Positions 25,951-34,181 of a DNA stretch of 64,000 bases are shown here, in pieces. Within the stretch, counting starts at the first letter, position 1. Every line of letters starts with the position of its first letter. A program made the position numbers and the translations under genes. This DNA comes from DASSUW01 sp963849695 (GTDB taxonomy: Bacteria; Actinomycetota; Thermoleophilia; Solirubrobacterales; Solirubrobacteraceae). The stretch is taken from the NCBI GenBank assembly GCA_963849695.1, contig CAWKIT010000038.1, forward strand, positions 1 to 64,000, written 5' to 3'. Below the pieces are notes generated by a model that saw only the letters and a list, made by a program, of their open reading frames with translations, made no database searches and was not told the origin of the DNA.

Positions 25951-27056
25951 GCCCGCTCGACCCGCGCCTCGAGAAGCACAAGCCCGCGCTGGTGTACGAC
26001 CCGCAGGAGGCATACCGCGCGATGTCGGCGGCCTCGATCACCGACTACCGCGGCAACGCACTCAAGCGCAGCAGCGGCAGCGTCGTCGCACGCGCGGGAG
26101 CGGGCCTGTCGCTCGCCCTGCTGTCCGCCTACGACGTCCGCGAGGGCGACCGCCTCGACGAGGTCGGCGACCACGTGGCCGCCTCGCGCCGGTTCCAGGG
26201 CGATCCCGCCTACCGCGAGCGCGTGTACGCGCGCGCCAAGCCTGACGGCGACCGCCTGTGGCTGCAGTACTGGCTCTGGTGCTACTACAACCCCAAGCAC
26301 CTGCTCGGCTTCGGCAAGCACGAGGGTGACTGGGAGGTGGTCCAGATCGGCCTCGGAGCCGACGACGCTCCCGAGGTCGCGACCTACTCCCAGCACGCGG
26401 CGGGCGAGGCGCGCGAGTGGGAGGACGTCAAGCGGCAGGGCGACCATCCCGTGGTCTACGTCGCCCCGCTCTCGCACGCGTGCTATTTCGAGGCCGGCGC
26501 GCATCCCTACCCGGTCGGAATCGACAACCCGGACGACTCGCTGCCGCCGATCCTCCCGCGGCTCGAGGAGTTCGGCGGCTGGGACGACTGGTCCGGCCGC
26601 TGGGGCAACTCCACGGGCATCCGCGGCGGCGCGTGGGGCGGCCGCAGCCCGGCCAGCCCCGGCCGGCAGAACCAGAAGTGGGAGCACCCGGCCGCCTGGC
26701 ACCTGACTGCTCGCGCCACCACGCCGCTGCGCGCTGCGAGTCGCGCCGCGCGCGAGGTCGGCAAGGCGACGTATCCGAAGCTGCTCGACATCGACGCCCG
26801 TCGCGTCGACGACCGCGTGCTCGTCGACTACCGGCTCGATCCGGCGCCGCTGCGGCGCGCTTCGCGGCTTCTGGTCACGCTGCACCGGCCCGGCGACGAG
26901 GACGAGCTGCTGGTCAGCTCGCCCGAGAAGCTGGAGGGGGCGGCGGGCACGGTCGACGTCGCGGTGCCGCCCGGCGTGGAGGGCGACGTCCTGGTCCGGG
27001 CGTCCGCGTACAACGTCCTGCGACAGCGCAGCGATCCGCTTCAGACCACGACCTGA
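25947..27056 (+). CDS. Vps62/DUF946-like protein
   Basis: A 369-residue soluble protein. The central region contains LLGFGKHEGDWEVVQIGLG and VYVAPLSHACYFEAG, and the WGNSTGIRGGAWGG block follows. This is the arrangement of Vps62/DUF946-like proteins, which share an HxGDWE motif with necrosis-inducing NPP1 folds. A C-terminal beta domain of about 90 residues follows. No signal peptide, so it is probably cytoplasmic. It overlaps the GntR stop (ATGA) and so belongs to the same operon. Function unknown; similarity is judged from motifs only. Confidence 0.62.
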   Translation: MSPLDPRLEKHKPALVYDPQEAYRAMSAASITDYRGNALKRSSGSVVARAGAGLSLALLSAYDVREGDRLDEVGDHVAASRRFQGDPAYRERVYARAKPDGDRLWLQYWLWCYYNPKHLLGFGKHEGDWEVVQIGLGADDAPEVATYSQHAAGEAREWEDVKRQGDHPVVYVAPLSHACYFEAGAHPYPVGIDNPDDSLPPILPRLEEFGGWDDWSGRWGNSTGIRGGAWGGRSPASPGRQNQKWEHPAAWHLTARATTPLRAASRAAREVGKATYPKLLDIDARRVDDRVLVDYRLDPAPLRRASRLLVTLHRPGDEDELLVSSPEKLEGAAGTVDVAVPPGVEGDVLVRASAYNVLRQRSDPLQTTT

Positions 27057-27065
27057 GGGGGACCC

Positions 27066-27102
27066 GGCCGGGCGGGCGGCATTGCGACCGCCCCGCCCGG
27101 CC
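27066..27102 (+). terminator. GC-rich terminator hairpin
   Basis: GGCCGGGCGGG and CCCGCCCGGCC arms, extended by a further CGG/CCG pair, enclose the ATTGCGA loop just after the Vps62-like stop. There is no T-tract. The 190 bases from here to 27292 contain no convincing gene or recognised riboswitch. Confidence 0.55.
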
Positions 27103-27292
27103 GAGAGGAGGAGGGAGACGTTCCGGGGGAAGAACGCTCGAGAATTGACTCCCCGTCACCAAGGAGGGGAAACCGCCGGCGGTCAGTATGGGGACGTACC
27201 ACCGGATTTCGGTCATCGTGGTGACCCGGAGCATCCGACTGGTGCGCTTGCGATCCTTAGAACCCCGACCTAGCACCGACAGGGGAAGTCGA

Positions 27293-27811
27293 ATGACACG
27301 GAGATTCGAAGTCGGGCCCATCCTGGTCGCGCTCGGAGCCATCGGCCTGCTGGTGAGCCTGTTCATGGACTGGTACGGACCACTGACGGCGTGGGAAGCG
27401 TTCGAGGTGGTCGAAGTGCTGCTGGCGGCGCTCGCCGTCACGGCGCTCGTGATCGCCGTCGGAATGCTGGTGCCCGCGCTCGAGTACCTCGAGCGCCGCT
27501 GGCTGCCGCTGATCGTGCTCGGCGTCGCCGTGCTGGTGGCGGCCGAGCTCGTCAACCCGCCGCCCGCCGCCGGCGGGGAGTCGCTCGACGTCGGCGCGTG
27601 GCTGGCGTTCGGCGCCGCGATCGTGATGCTGGCAGGCGCGGTGCTGAGCTTCGGCCGGGTCTCGTTCGCGGTCGCGGTGGAGGGCCGCGAGGTTCGCGAG
27701 CGCGTGCCGGTCGTGGACCATCGCGACGACGCGACGGAGACGACAGTGGTGAACCCGCCCCGGCGTGATCCACCCGGGACAGTGGCGCCCAGGCCTGCCG
27801 AGGAAGGCTGA
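27293..27811 (+). CDS. Four-TM membrane protein upstream of coiled-coil copy B
   Basis: A 172-residue protein with four TM helices (VGPILVALGAIGLLVSLFMD, VLLAALAVTALVIAVGMLVP, LPLIVLGVAVLVAAELV, WLAFGAAIVMLAGAVLSF) and a charged cytoplasmic tail of about 40 residues ending in a Pro-rich segment. The ATG at 27293 follows AGGGGAAG. Its stop shares a base with the start of the tail-anchored coiled-coil gene (TGATG), so the two products probably act together at the membrane. No family recognised. Confidence 0.78.
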   Translation: MTRRFEVGPILVALGAIGLLVSLFMDWYGPLTAWEAFEVVEVLLAALAVTALVIAVGMLVPALEYLERRWLPLIVLGVAVLVAAELVNPPPAAGGESLDVGAWLAFGAAIVMLAGAVLSFGRVSFAVAVEGREVRERVPVVDHRDDATETTVVNPPRRDPPGTVAPRPAEEG

Positions 27812-29106
27812 TGCCGGACCTGCGCGAGGTCTCCTTCGAGCTCGAGCGGTTCGCCTGGAGCGAGCTGGGGCGGCTCGAGGTGGTCGGCCGCTGGAGCGGC
27901 CTCGAGGGCCGCCGGCTGGGCCGGCCCGTGCTGCGGCTGGAGGCCGAGGGTCGGCGAAGGCGGCTGGCGGCGCTGCCCGGCGGTCAGCTGGTTCCGTCCG
28001 GCGAGGGTGAGTGGCGGGCCTCGTTCGCCTACGACGGCGATCCCGAGCAGATCGGTCCGGTCGTGCTCGAGCTCGGCCGGCTGGCGGTCGACCTCCCGGC
28101 CCCGCGCCGGCGCCGCCGGCAGCCGGGAGACGATGCGCTCGCCGAGGAGCGCCGGCGGCGCGAGGAGGCGGAGGCGACGCTCGCCGAGCGCGACGCCGAG
28201 CTGATCAGCCTGCGCGAGGAGGCCGACGCCGCGCTCGCGGAGCGTGAGGCCGAAGTGGAGACGCAGCGCGAGCAGCTCGAGCGGCTCAACGCCGAGCTCG
28301 CCGGCGCAGTGGAGGAGCGCGACCGGCTGAAGGCCGACCTGGCGATCCGTGACGAGGAGCTCACTGCCGCGCGCGAGGAGGCGCAGACCGCGCGTGCCGA
28401 GGCGACCGAGGTGCGCGAGAAGCTGGCGACCGCGCGCGAGGAAGCGGAGGCGCGGGTGGCGGCCGAGCGGGCCGCGGCGACCGAGGTGCGCGAGAAGCTC
28501 GCGACCGCACGTGAGGAGGCGCAGAGCACGATCGCCGCTGAAGCGCAGGAGACCGAGCGGCTGCGTGCCGAGCTCGAGGCGGCGCGCGAGGAGACCGAGC
28601 GGACGGTCGAGGCCGAGCGCGCGGAGACGGCTCGGCTGCGCGCCGAGCTCGCCTCCCACTCGGCGCCGACCAACGGCGGCGAGGGCACCGAGGCGGAGGC
28701 CGCAGCCACGCGCATGTACGAGCGGATAGCGCGTGAGCTGGAGCGCGAGCGGTCCGCGGCACGGCATCTGCGGCGCGAGCTCGACGCGGTGCAGGCGCAG
28801 ACCGCCGAGGACCGCAGGTCGGCGTCGGCGGCGGCCGCCGGCGGCGTGACCGAGGAGGTCCCCGCCGCCACGCCGGCCGCGCGCCGCCGGAGCGACCTCG
28901 GGCGCGTGGCCGCCCACCAGCGAGCCGAGGCGGCCCGGGCCGCCGCCGCCCTCCAGCGGGCCGACGCGGCCCGTGCCGGTGCCGCCCACCGGGTGCCGGA
29001 TGCGCACCGGTCGCCGACGACGGTGTGGGGCCTGCGCGCCGCCGCGCTGTTGTTCGTGGCCGTGCTGCTCGTGATGCTGCTGCTGATCGTGAGCTGGGTG
29101 ACCTGA
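27811..29106 (+). CDS. Tail-anchored coiled-coil protein, copy B
   Basis: A 431-residue protein with the same plan as 20353-21847. An N-terminal beta domain (about 1-95) has FELERFAWSELGRLEVVGRW and GRRLGRPVLRLE. A continuous Glu/Arg/Ala coiled coil runs about 110-340, with internal duplications such as ATEVREKLATAREEA occurring twice. A disordered Ala-rich linker leads to a C-terminal TM (AALLFVAVLLVMLLLIVSWV) two residues from the end. The N-domain aligns with copy A at ERF..S.GR.EV.G.W, GRR..RPVL.L and a closing LP.P. It is coupled to the upstream four-TM gene. A membrane-tethered scaffold or spacer is the inferred role. Confidence 0.8.
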   Translation: MPDLREVSFELERFAWSELGRLEVVGRWSGLEGRRLGRPVLRLEAEGRRRRLAALPGGQLVPSGEGEWRASFAYDGDPEQIGPVVLELGRLAVDLPAPRRRRRQPGDDALAEERRRREEAEATLAERDAELISLREEADAALAEREAEVETQREQLERLNAELAGAVEERDRLKADLAIRDEELTAAREEAQTARAEATEVREKLATAREEAEARVAAERAAATEVREKLATAREEAQSTIAAEAQETERLRAELEAAREETERTVEAERAETARLRAELASHSAPTNGGEGTEAEAAATRMYERIARELERERSAARHLRRELDAVQAQTAEDRRSASAAAAGGVTEEVPAATPAARRRSDLGRVAAHQRAEAARAAAALQRADAARAGAAHRVPDAHRSPTTVWGLRAAALLFVAVLLVMLLLIVSWVT

Positions 29107-29182
29107 CGCGCGCGGCGCGATCGCCCGCCGCTGCCGGGCGCCTTACTGGGAGGCCTCGGGGCGCGTGTACTGTGCGCCGCTG

Positions 29183-30073
29183 ATGGACGAGATCGCGATC
29201 GTGGTCCACGGCGGCGCCGGCGGGCTCCCGCGAGACGCCGCCCGCGTCGACCGCATGCGCGCCGGCGCGGCGGCGGCGGTCGAGGCGGGGCACGCGGTCC
29301 TGGCCGGCGGCGGGACGTCGCTGGAGGCGGTCGAGGCGGCGGTCGTGGTGCTCGAGGACGACCCCGATTTCAACGCCGGCCGCGGCGCCGCCTTGACCGA
29401 GTACGGGCGGGTCGAGCTCGACGCCTCGATCATGGAAGGCACGAGCCGCGCGGCCGGGGCGGTGGCCGCCGTGCGCGGCGTCCGCAACCCGATCCGGGCC
29501 GCGCGGGCGGTGCTCGAGGAGGGGCGGCACGTGCTGCTCGTCGGCGCGCCCGCCATCGAGTTCGCCGCCACCGCCGGTCTCGACTTCGAGTCCGAGACCT
29601 GGTTCGTGACCGAGCGCGAGCGGCTCGCGCTCGCCAACGCCGCCGAGCCGGCGCGCGGGACGGTCGGCGCCGTCGCGCGCGACGCGCAGGGCTGCCTGGC
29701 CGCGGCGACCTCGACCGGCGGCGTCTCGGGCCAGCGGCTCGGGCGCGTCGGCGACTCGCCGCTGATCGGCGCCGGCACCTGGGCCGACGACGCGACCGTC
29801 GCCGTCTCCTGCACCGGCCACGGCGAGTCGATCGTCCGCTCGGCGCTCGCGCACGAGGTCGACGCGCTGCTGCGCCACCGCGGCCTCGGCCTCGAGGGCG
29901 CGTGCGCGATCGCGATCGACGGTCTCGGGCGCTGGGGCCAGGACGGCGGCCTGATCGCGGTCAGCTCGCACGGGGAGGTGGCCGCGAAGTTCAACTCGGC
30001 CGCCATGACCCGCGGCTGGCGGGTGGGGGACGGGCCCGTTGTCACCGCCGTCGCGCCGGGCGAAGGTGGCTGA
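29183..30073 (+). CDS. Isoaspartyl peptidase / L-asparaginase (Ntn hydrolase)
   Basis: A 296-residue type-2 asparaginase. It starts IAIVVHGGAGGLPRDA and has the substrate loop DDPDFNAGRGAALTEYGRVE. The autocleavage Thr is residue 160 (RGTVGAVARD), and the glycine-rich loops STGGVSGQRLGRVGDSPLIG and CTGHGE follow. The precursor self-cleaves before Thr160 to expose the nucleophile, then hydrolyses beta-aspartyl peptides or asparagine. ATG 29183 is chosen over GTG 29165 because the fold begins there. Its 3' end overlaps the next gene by eight bases. Confidence 0.93.
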   Translation: MDEIAIVVHGGAGGLPRDAARVDRMRAGAAAAVEAGHAVLAGGGTSLEAVEAAVVVLEDDPDFNAGRGAALTEYGRVELDASIMEGTSRAAGAVAAVRGVRNPIRAARAVLEEGRHVLLVGAPAIEFAATAGLDFESETWFVTERERLALANAAEPARGTVGAVARDAQGCLAAATSTGGVSGQRLGRVGDSPLIGAGTWADDATVAVSCTGHGESIVRSALAHEVDALLRHRGLGLEGACAIAIDGLGRWGQDGGLIAVSSHGEVAAKFNSAAMTRGWRVGDGPVVTAVAPGEGG

Positions 30074-30923
30074 CCGGGTCGAGGACGTCGCCGGCCGGCT
30101 CTACAGCCTGCCGCTGGAGGACTTCACGCGCGAGCGCGACGCCGCCGCCCGCGAGCTGCGCAAGGCGAAGGAGCGCGACGCCGCCGCGGTGGTGGCCAAG
30201 CTGCCGAAGCCGACCCAGGCCGCATGGGCGGCCAACGCCCTCGCCCGCGAGCACCGCGACCTCGTCGACGACCTCCTGGCCGCCGCCGACGAGCTGCGGG
30301 CGGCGCAGGAGGCGGCCGTCGCCGGCAAGGGCGCCGACGCGCTGCGCGAGGCGGCGGCGGCCGAGCGTGCGGCGGTCGACGCGCTGATGGCGGAGGCGAA
30401 GCAGCTGAAGCCGGGCGGTCGCAAGCCCAGCGGGGCGACGCTCGAGAAGCTGCGGACCACGCTCGAGGCGGTCGCCACCAACGACACCGTGCGCGCCGCG
30501 CTCGACTCCGGGCGCGTGGTCGAGGACGCCGAGGGCGGCGGCGCCTGGGGGCTGCTGGCCGGCGCCGACGCTCCCGCCACACCGCCGCGCAAGCCCGCCA
30601 AGCGGCGCCCGAAGCCGGCGCCGAAGGCGGACAAGGCCGAGCGGCAGGCGGCCGAGCAGCGGCTGCGCGAGGAGCAGGAGCGCCGCGGGCGGCTCGAGAC
30701 CGAGCTCCGCGAGGCGCGGGCCGAGCGCCGCTCACGCGAGCGCGAGCTCGAGCGCGCCGAGAAGGCCGTCGACCGCGCCGCCGGCCGCCTCGAGGCCGCG
30801 CTCGCCGCCGCCGAGGAGGCACGCGAGCAGGCCGATGAGGCGAAATCCGAGCTCGAGGCCGCTCGCGAGGCCGCGAGCGAGGCCCGCGACACCGTGGCCC
30901 GCCTGGAAGAACAGCTCGACTGA
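30066..30923 (+). CDS. Coiled-coil hypothetical protein
   Basis: A 285-residue protein. The N-terminal conserved region (RLYSLPLEDFTRERDAAARE, then KLPKPTQAAWAANALAREHR) belongs to a widespread but uncharacterised actinobacterial family. A KPAKRRPKPAPK basic linker leads to a C-terminal coiled coil of about 100 residues rich in Glu/Arg/Ala. The GTG at 30066 overlaps the asparaginase stop (GTGGCTGA). No TM or enzymatic motif. Possibly a nucleoid or cell-envelope associated structural protein. Confidence 0.75.
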   Translation: MADRVEDVAGRLYSLPLEDFTRERDAAARELRKAKERDAAAVVAKLPKPTQAAWAANALAREHRDLVDDLLAAADELRAAQEAAVAGKGADALREAAAAERAAVDALMAEAKQLKPGGRKPSGATLEKLRTTLEAVATNDTVRAALDSGRVVEDAEGGGAWGLLAGADAPATPPRKPAKRRPKPAPKADKAERQAAEQRLREEQERRGRLETELREARAERRSRERELERAEKAVDRAAGRLEAALAAAEEAREQADEAKSELEAAREAASEARDTVARLEEQLD

Positions 30924-30943
30924 CCCCCGGCCGAAACCTAAAC

Positions 30944-30973
30944 GGGGTCTGACCCCGGGCGGGGTCAGACCCC
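30944..30973. repeat. GGGGTC/GACCCC double palindrome between converging genes
   Basis: Two 13-bp palindromes, GGGGTCTGACCCC and its reverse complement GGGGTCAGACCCC, are separated by GGGC. Each can pair with itself or with the other. The position between converging stops fits a bidirectional terminator. A diverged second copy is at 34140-34181, so this is a dispersed repeat rather than a one-off hairpin. Confidence 0.75.
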
Positions 30974-30996
30974 TATTTCGCTTGGCTAACTAACCG

Positions 30997-31344
30997 TCAG
31001 GGTTCGAGCTGCGCGGCGAGGCGCTTCGGGGCGACCGCGATGTAGCTGTCGGTGATGAAGTCGGCGACCTCGGTCCAGTCGACCGGCCCGGTGTCGAGCC
31101 TGAGCCCGGCCCAGCCGCGGTGGCCGATGTAGGAGGGCATGTAGAACCGGTCCGGGTCGGCGGCGATCAGGCCCTCGTTGGCGGGCGACTTGAACACGAT
31201 GCCGACGATCCCGTCGCCGTGGTGGTCGTCGAGGTGGTACGCGAAGGTCCGGCCGCGGACCTTGAAGATCGCGTGGCGGCCGCTGCGCTCGCGCGTCGCC
31301 TCCGGCAGCTCGGCGCAGATCTCCGACACCCGGTCGAGGCTCAC
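30997..31344 (-). CDS. MmcQ/YjbR family protein
   Basis: A 115-residue protein of the MmcQ/YjbR (DUF419) CyaY-like fold. It has the opening EICAELPEATRERSGRHAIF, RTFAYHLDDHHGDGIVGIVF and the conserved PSYIGHRGWAGLRLDTG followed by the DWTEVADFITDSYIAVAP helix. Members are small DNA-binding-like or metabolic accessory proteins of unclear function. The GTG start overlaps the LAL-regulator stop (GTGA), so it is the second gene of that operon. Confidence 0.87.
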   Translation of the reverse strand: MSLDRVSEICAELPEATRERSGRHAIFKVRGRTFAYHLDDHHGDGIVGIVFKSPANEGLIAADPDRFYMPSYIGHRGWAGLRLDTGPVDWTEVADFITDSYIAVAPKRLAAQLEP

Positions 31345-34121
31345 GGCAGCGCCTCGGCGAGCGGCGACCGGTCGCGCCCGCCCTCCGCGCCCTCCATCGC
31401 CATCAGCCGTGCAAGCTGCGCACGGCCGCGGACGTCGAGCTTGCGGTAGATCTGGCCCAGGTGGTACTCGATCGTCTTCGGCGACAGGAAGAGCGCCGCC
31501 GCCGCCTCGCGGTTCGTCATGCCCTGGGCCACGAGCACCGCGATCTGGAGCTCGTGCGGCGTGAGCTGCTCGGCCGCGGTCTCGGACCGCCGCGACTGCT
31601 GCTCGCCGGTCGCCCGCAGCTCGGTGCGAGCACGCTCGGACCACCCGCGCGCGCCCAGCCGCTCGAAGGTCTCGAGCGCCTCCTTCAACGGCTCGCGCGC
31701 GTCCGCCCGCGCCCGCGCCCGCCGCAGCCGCTCACCGAAGCACAGCAGCGTGCGTGCGCGCTCGAACGGCATCGGCAGGTCGTCGTGCAGCGCCAGCGCG
31801 GCCCCGAACTGCGCGCGCATCGCGGCGTCGGGCGCGAGCAGCCCGCGCAATCGGCTCGTGGCGGCATCCGCCCACCGCGAGCGCGCGCCGCGTCCGCGCG
31901 CCTCGAAAGCGTCGAGCAGCGCCGCGGCCTCCCCTCGGCGGCCGGCGCGGGTATACGCCTCGATCAGGTCGGGCGTGGACATCGCCACCGCGGGCTGCTG
32001 CCCGAGCCGCTCGGCCGTCCCCTGCGCCTCCTCGAGCACCGCGATCGCCTCGGAGACCCGTCCCAGCCCCAGCTCCAGCAGCCCGAGCGCGGCGTTCAGG
32101 TGCGTGCCCGTGGCGTCGCCCTGGAAGCGCGCGACGAGAGCCATCCCCTCCTTCACGTGGCGCCGGCACTCGTCCTCGTGGCCGAGCCCCGCCTCGGTGC
32201 AGGCGAGCGCGGCCAGGCTGTGCGAGAGCAGCGGCAGCTGCCCGGTGTCCTGCGCGAGCTCGACCGACTCGGCGGCCCCCGCGCGGGCCGCCGCCCAGCG
32301 GCCGAGCCGGAAGTCGAGATGTGCACGGGCCGCCAGCGGATAGATCATCGCGCTCACCGCGCTGGCGTCTCGCGCGGCGGCGATCAGGCGGTCGAGGATC
32401 CGCTCCGCGCGGTCGAACTTCTCGATCCAGATCGACGCGTGCGCCGCCATCCCGACCACCTCGACGATCGCCAGCGGATCGCCCTCGAGCAGATACGGCT
32501 CGCATGCGCTCAGCAGCGCGTCGCCCTGCTCGACGTCCCCCAGCGCCAGATACGCCTCGCCGATCACCGCGGTGGCGAGCAGCTCGACGGCCGGGTCGGA
32601 CGACGTGGCGAGCGTCCGCGCACGCTCGGCGGTCGCCACCAGAGCGTGGTTGTCGCCGGTCATCATGTGCGTGACCGACGCCTCGAGGAACATCCCCGCC
32701 GCCCGCCGCGGATCGCGCGAGCGCACACGCTCGGCCTCGGCGACCAGCAGCTCGAAGGCGACCAGCGGCGAGCCGCGCCGCATCTCGACGTGGCCGGTCA
32801 TCCGCTGCACGTCGGCCGCCAGCAGCGGGTCGGTGGCCAGCCGCGCCGCGTCGGCGAGCATCTCTCGCGCGCGGTCGGTCTCGCCGGAGCGCGTGGCGTC
32901 GGTCGCGGCCTCCAGCAGCCGCCGCGCGCGCGGCTCGTCGTCCGGTGTGAGCTCCGCCGCGCGGCCGAAGTCGCGCGCCGCCGTGGCGTGCGCGCCGCGC
33001 CCGCGGGCATCGAGCGCGGCCGCCTCGAGCGCCGCCGCCACTTCCTCGTCGGGCGCGGTCGCGCACGCGGCCAGGTGCCACGCCCGCTCGGGACTGCCCT
33101 CACGCGCCGCCGCGGCGTGGGCCACATGCGCGGCGCGACGCTCGACCGCGCCGGCGGCGTGATAGGCGGTCGAGCGCAGAAGCGGGTGACGGAAGTCGAG
33201 CTCGTCCTCGCCGGTCGAGATCAGCCGCGCCTCCTCGGCGGGGACGAGATCCTCCACCGTCAGCTCCGCTCGCACGAGCGCGGGCGCGAGCGCGTCGAGC
33301 CGGCCGGTGTGGGCGGCCGCCGCCACCAGCAGGGCACGCCGCGGGCGGTCGTCGAGCGCGTCCAGCGCCCGCCGGAACGCCCGCTCGACGCCCGTGCCGG
33401 GCCGCAGCGGCTCGTCCAGCGGCTCGCGACCGGCGCGCTGGCCGTCCGAGAGCAGGCGCGGGATCTCGAGCAGCGCCAGCGGGTTGCCGGCGGCCGTGCT
33501 CACGAGGCGGTCGGCGACCGCCGGCGCCAGCCGCTCGTCGCCGAGCAGCTCGCGCGCCTCGGCGTCGGGCAGCGGCGCCACCCTCAGCCGCTCCAGCCAC
33601 GGCACCTCCATGCCCGCCACCGCGGTCCCGTCGCGCAGCGAGCCGAGCATCGCGATGCCCTCGGCGCCGACCCGCCGGCCCGCGAACAGGAACGCCTCCA
33701 GCGACGCCTCGTCGAGCCACTGGGCGTCGTCGATCGCCACGAGCAGCGGGCGCTCCTCGGCCGCCGCCGCGAGCAGGCTGAGCAGGCCGGCCGGCACCGT
33801 GAAACGGTCGTGCGGGGTGGCGGGGCCGAGCGCCAGAGCCCCGCGCAGGGCGCGCGCCTGCACCTCCGGGATCGCGTCGAGCAGCCCGACCAGCGGCGTG
33901 ACCAGCTCGGCGAGGCCGGCGAACGCGATGTCGGAGTCGGTCTCGATCCCGCGTGCGCGCAGCACCCGCATGCCCGTCGCGCGGCCGATCGCCCACCGCA
34001 TGAGCGCCGTCTTGCCGATGCCGGCCTCGCCGTGCAGCAGCAGCGCGCCGCTGCGCCCCGCCCGCGCGTCCTCCAGTAGCCGGTCGATCCGTGCCCGTTC
34101 GCGTTCGCGTCCTACGAACAT
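31341..34121 (-). CDS. LAL-family LuxR transcriptional regulator (AAA/TPR/HTH)
   Basis: A 926-residue LAL-type (large ATP-binding LuxR) regulator. The N-terminal AAA/NACHT-like ATPase has Walker A HGEAGIGKTAL near residue 30 and Walker B LLVAIDDAQWLDEASL. A long TPR-like helical middle (about 330-850) follows. The C-terminal LuxR HTH reads LTPHELQIAVLVAQGMTNRE and SPKTIEYHLGQIYRKLDVRG. LAL proteins bind ATP and an effector, then activate catabolic or secondary-metabolite genes. The ATG is preceded by AGGAG and a TAGACT hexamer. The target genes are not evident. Confidence 0.93.
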   Translation of the reverse strand: MFVGRERERARIDRLLEDARAGRSGALLLHGEAGIGKTALMRWAIGRATGMRVLRARGIETDSDIAFAGLAELVTPLVGLLDAIPEVQARALRGALALGPATPHDRFTVPAGLLSLLAAAAEERPLLVAIDDAQWLDEASLEAFLFAGRRVGAEGIAMLGSLRDGTAVAGMEVPWLERLRVAPLPDAEARELLGDERLAPAVADRLVSTAAGNPLALLEIPRLLSDGQRAGREPLDEPLRPGTGVERAFRRALDALDDRPRRALLVAAAAHTGRLDALAPALVRAELTVEDLVPAEEARLISTGEDELDFRHPLLRSTAYHAAGAVERRAAHVAHAAAAREGSPERAWHLAACATAPDEEVAAALEAAALDARGRGAHATAARDFGRAAELTPDDEPRARRLLEAATDATRSGETDRAREMLADAARLATDPLLAADVQRMTGHVEMRRGSPLVAFELLVAEAERVRSRDPRRAAGMFLEASVTHMMTGDNHALVATAERARTLATSSDPAVELLATAVIGEAYLALGDVEQGDALLSACEPYLLEGDPLAIVEVVGMAAHASIWIEKFDRAERILDRLIAAARDASAVSAMIYPLAARAHLDFRLGRWAAARAGAAESVELAQDTGQLPLLSHSLAALACTEAGLGHEDECRRHVKEGMALVARFQGDATGTHLNAALGLLELGLGRVSEAIAVLEEAQGTAERLGQQPAVAMSTPDLIEAYTRAGRRGEAAALLDAFEARGRGARSRWADAATSRLRGLLAPDAAMRAQFGAALALHDDLPMPFERARTLLCFGERLRRARARADAREPLKEALETFERLGARGWSERARTELRATGEQQSRRSETAAEQLTPHELQIAVLVAQGMTNREAAAALFLSPKTIEYHLGQIYRKLDVRGRAQLARLMAMEGAEGGRDRSPLAEALP

Positions 34122-34129
34122 CGCTCCTG

Positions 34130-34135
34130 AGTCTA
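34130..34135 (-). promoter_or_regulatory. Candidate -10 hexamer (TAGACT) of the LAL regulator
   Basis: TAGACT on the minus strand ends eight bases before the ATG at 34121. The intervening CAGGAGCG also offers a short AGGAG, so a very short leader or none is possible. Confidence 0.35.
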
Positions 34136-34139
34136 AGCC

Positions 34140-34181
34140 GGGTCTGACCCCCCGCGCGCAACGTAAGGGGGGTCAGACCCC
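34140..34181. repeat. Second GGGGTC/GACCCC palindrome, supplying the gluQ stop codon
   Basis: GGGTCTGACCCCCC and GGGGGGTCAGACCCC flank a 13-base spacer. It is homologous to the repeat at 30944 but with longer G/C runs. The minus-strand TGA of the tRNA-modifying synthetase gene (34173-34175) lies inside the right arm, so the final Gly-Val codons and stop are part of the repeat. Confidence 0.7.

Noticed and set aside
27131..27292. Possible riboswitch or structured leader before the four-TM gene
   Set aside because: GC-rich short pairings (CCGCCGGCGG) exist, but no known aptamer core could be matched and no clear terminator or sequestering stem was found.
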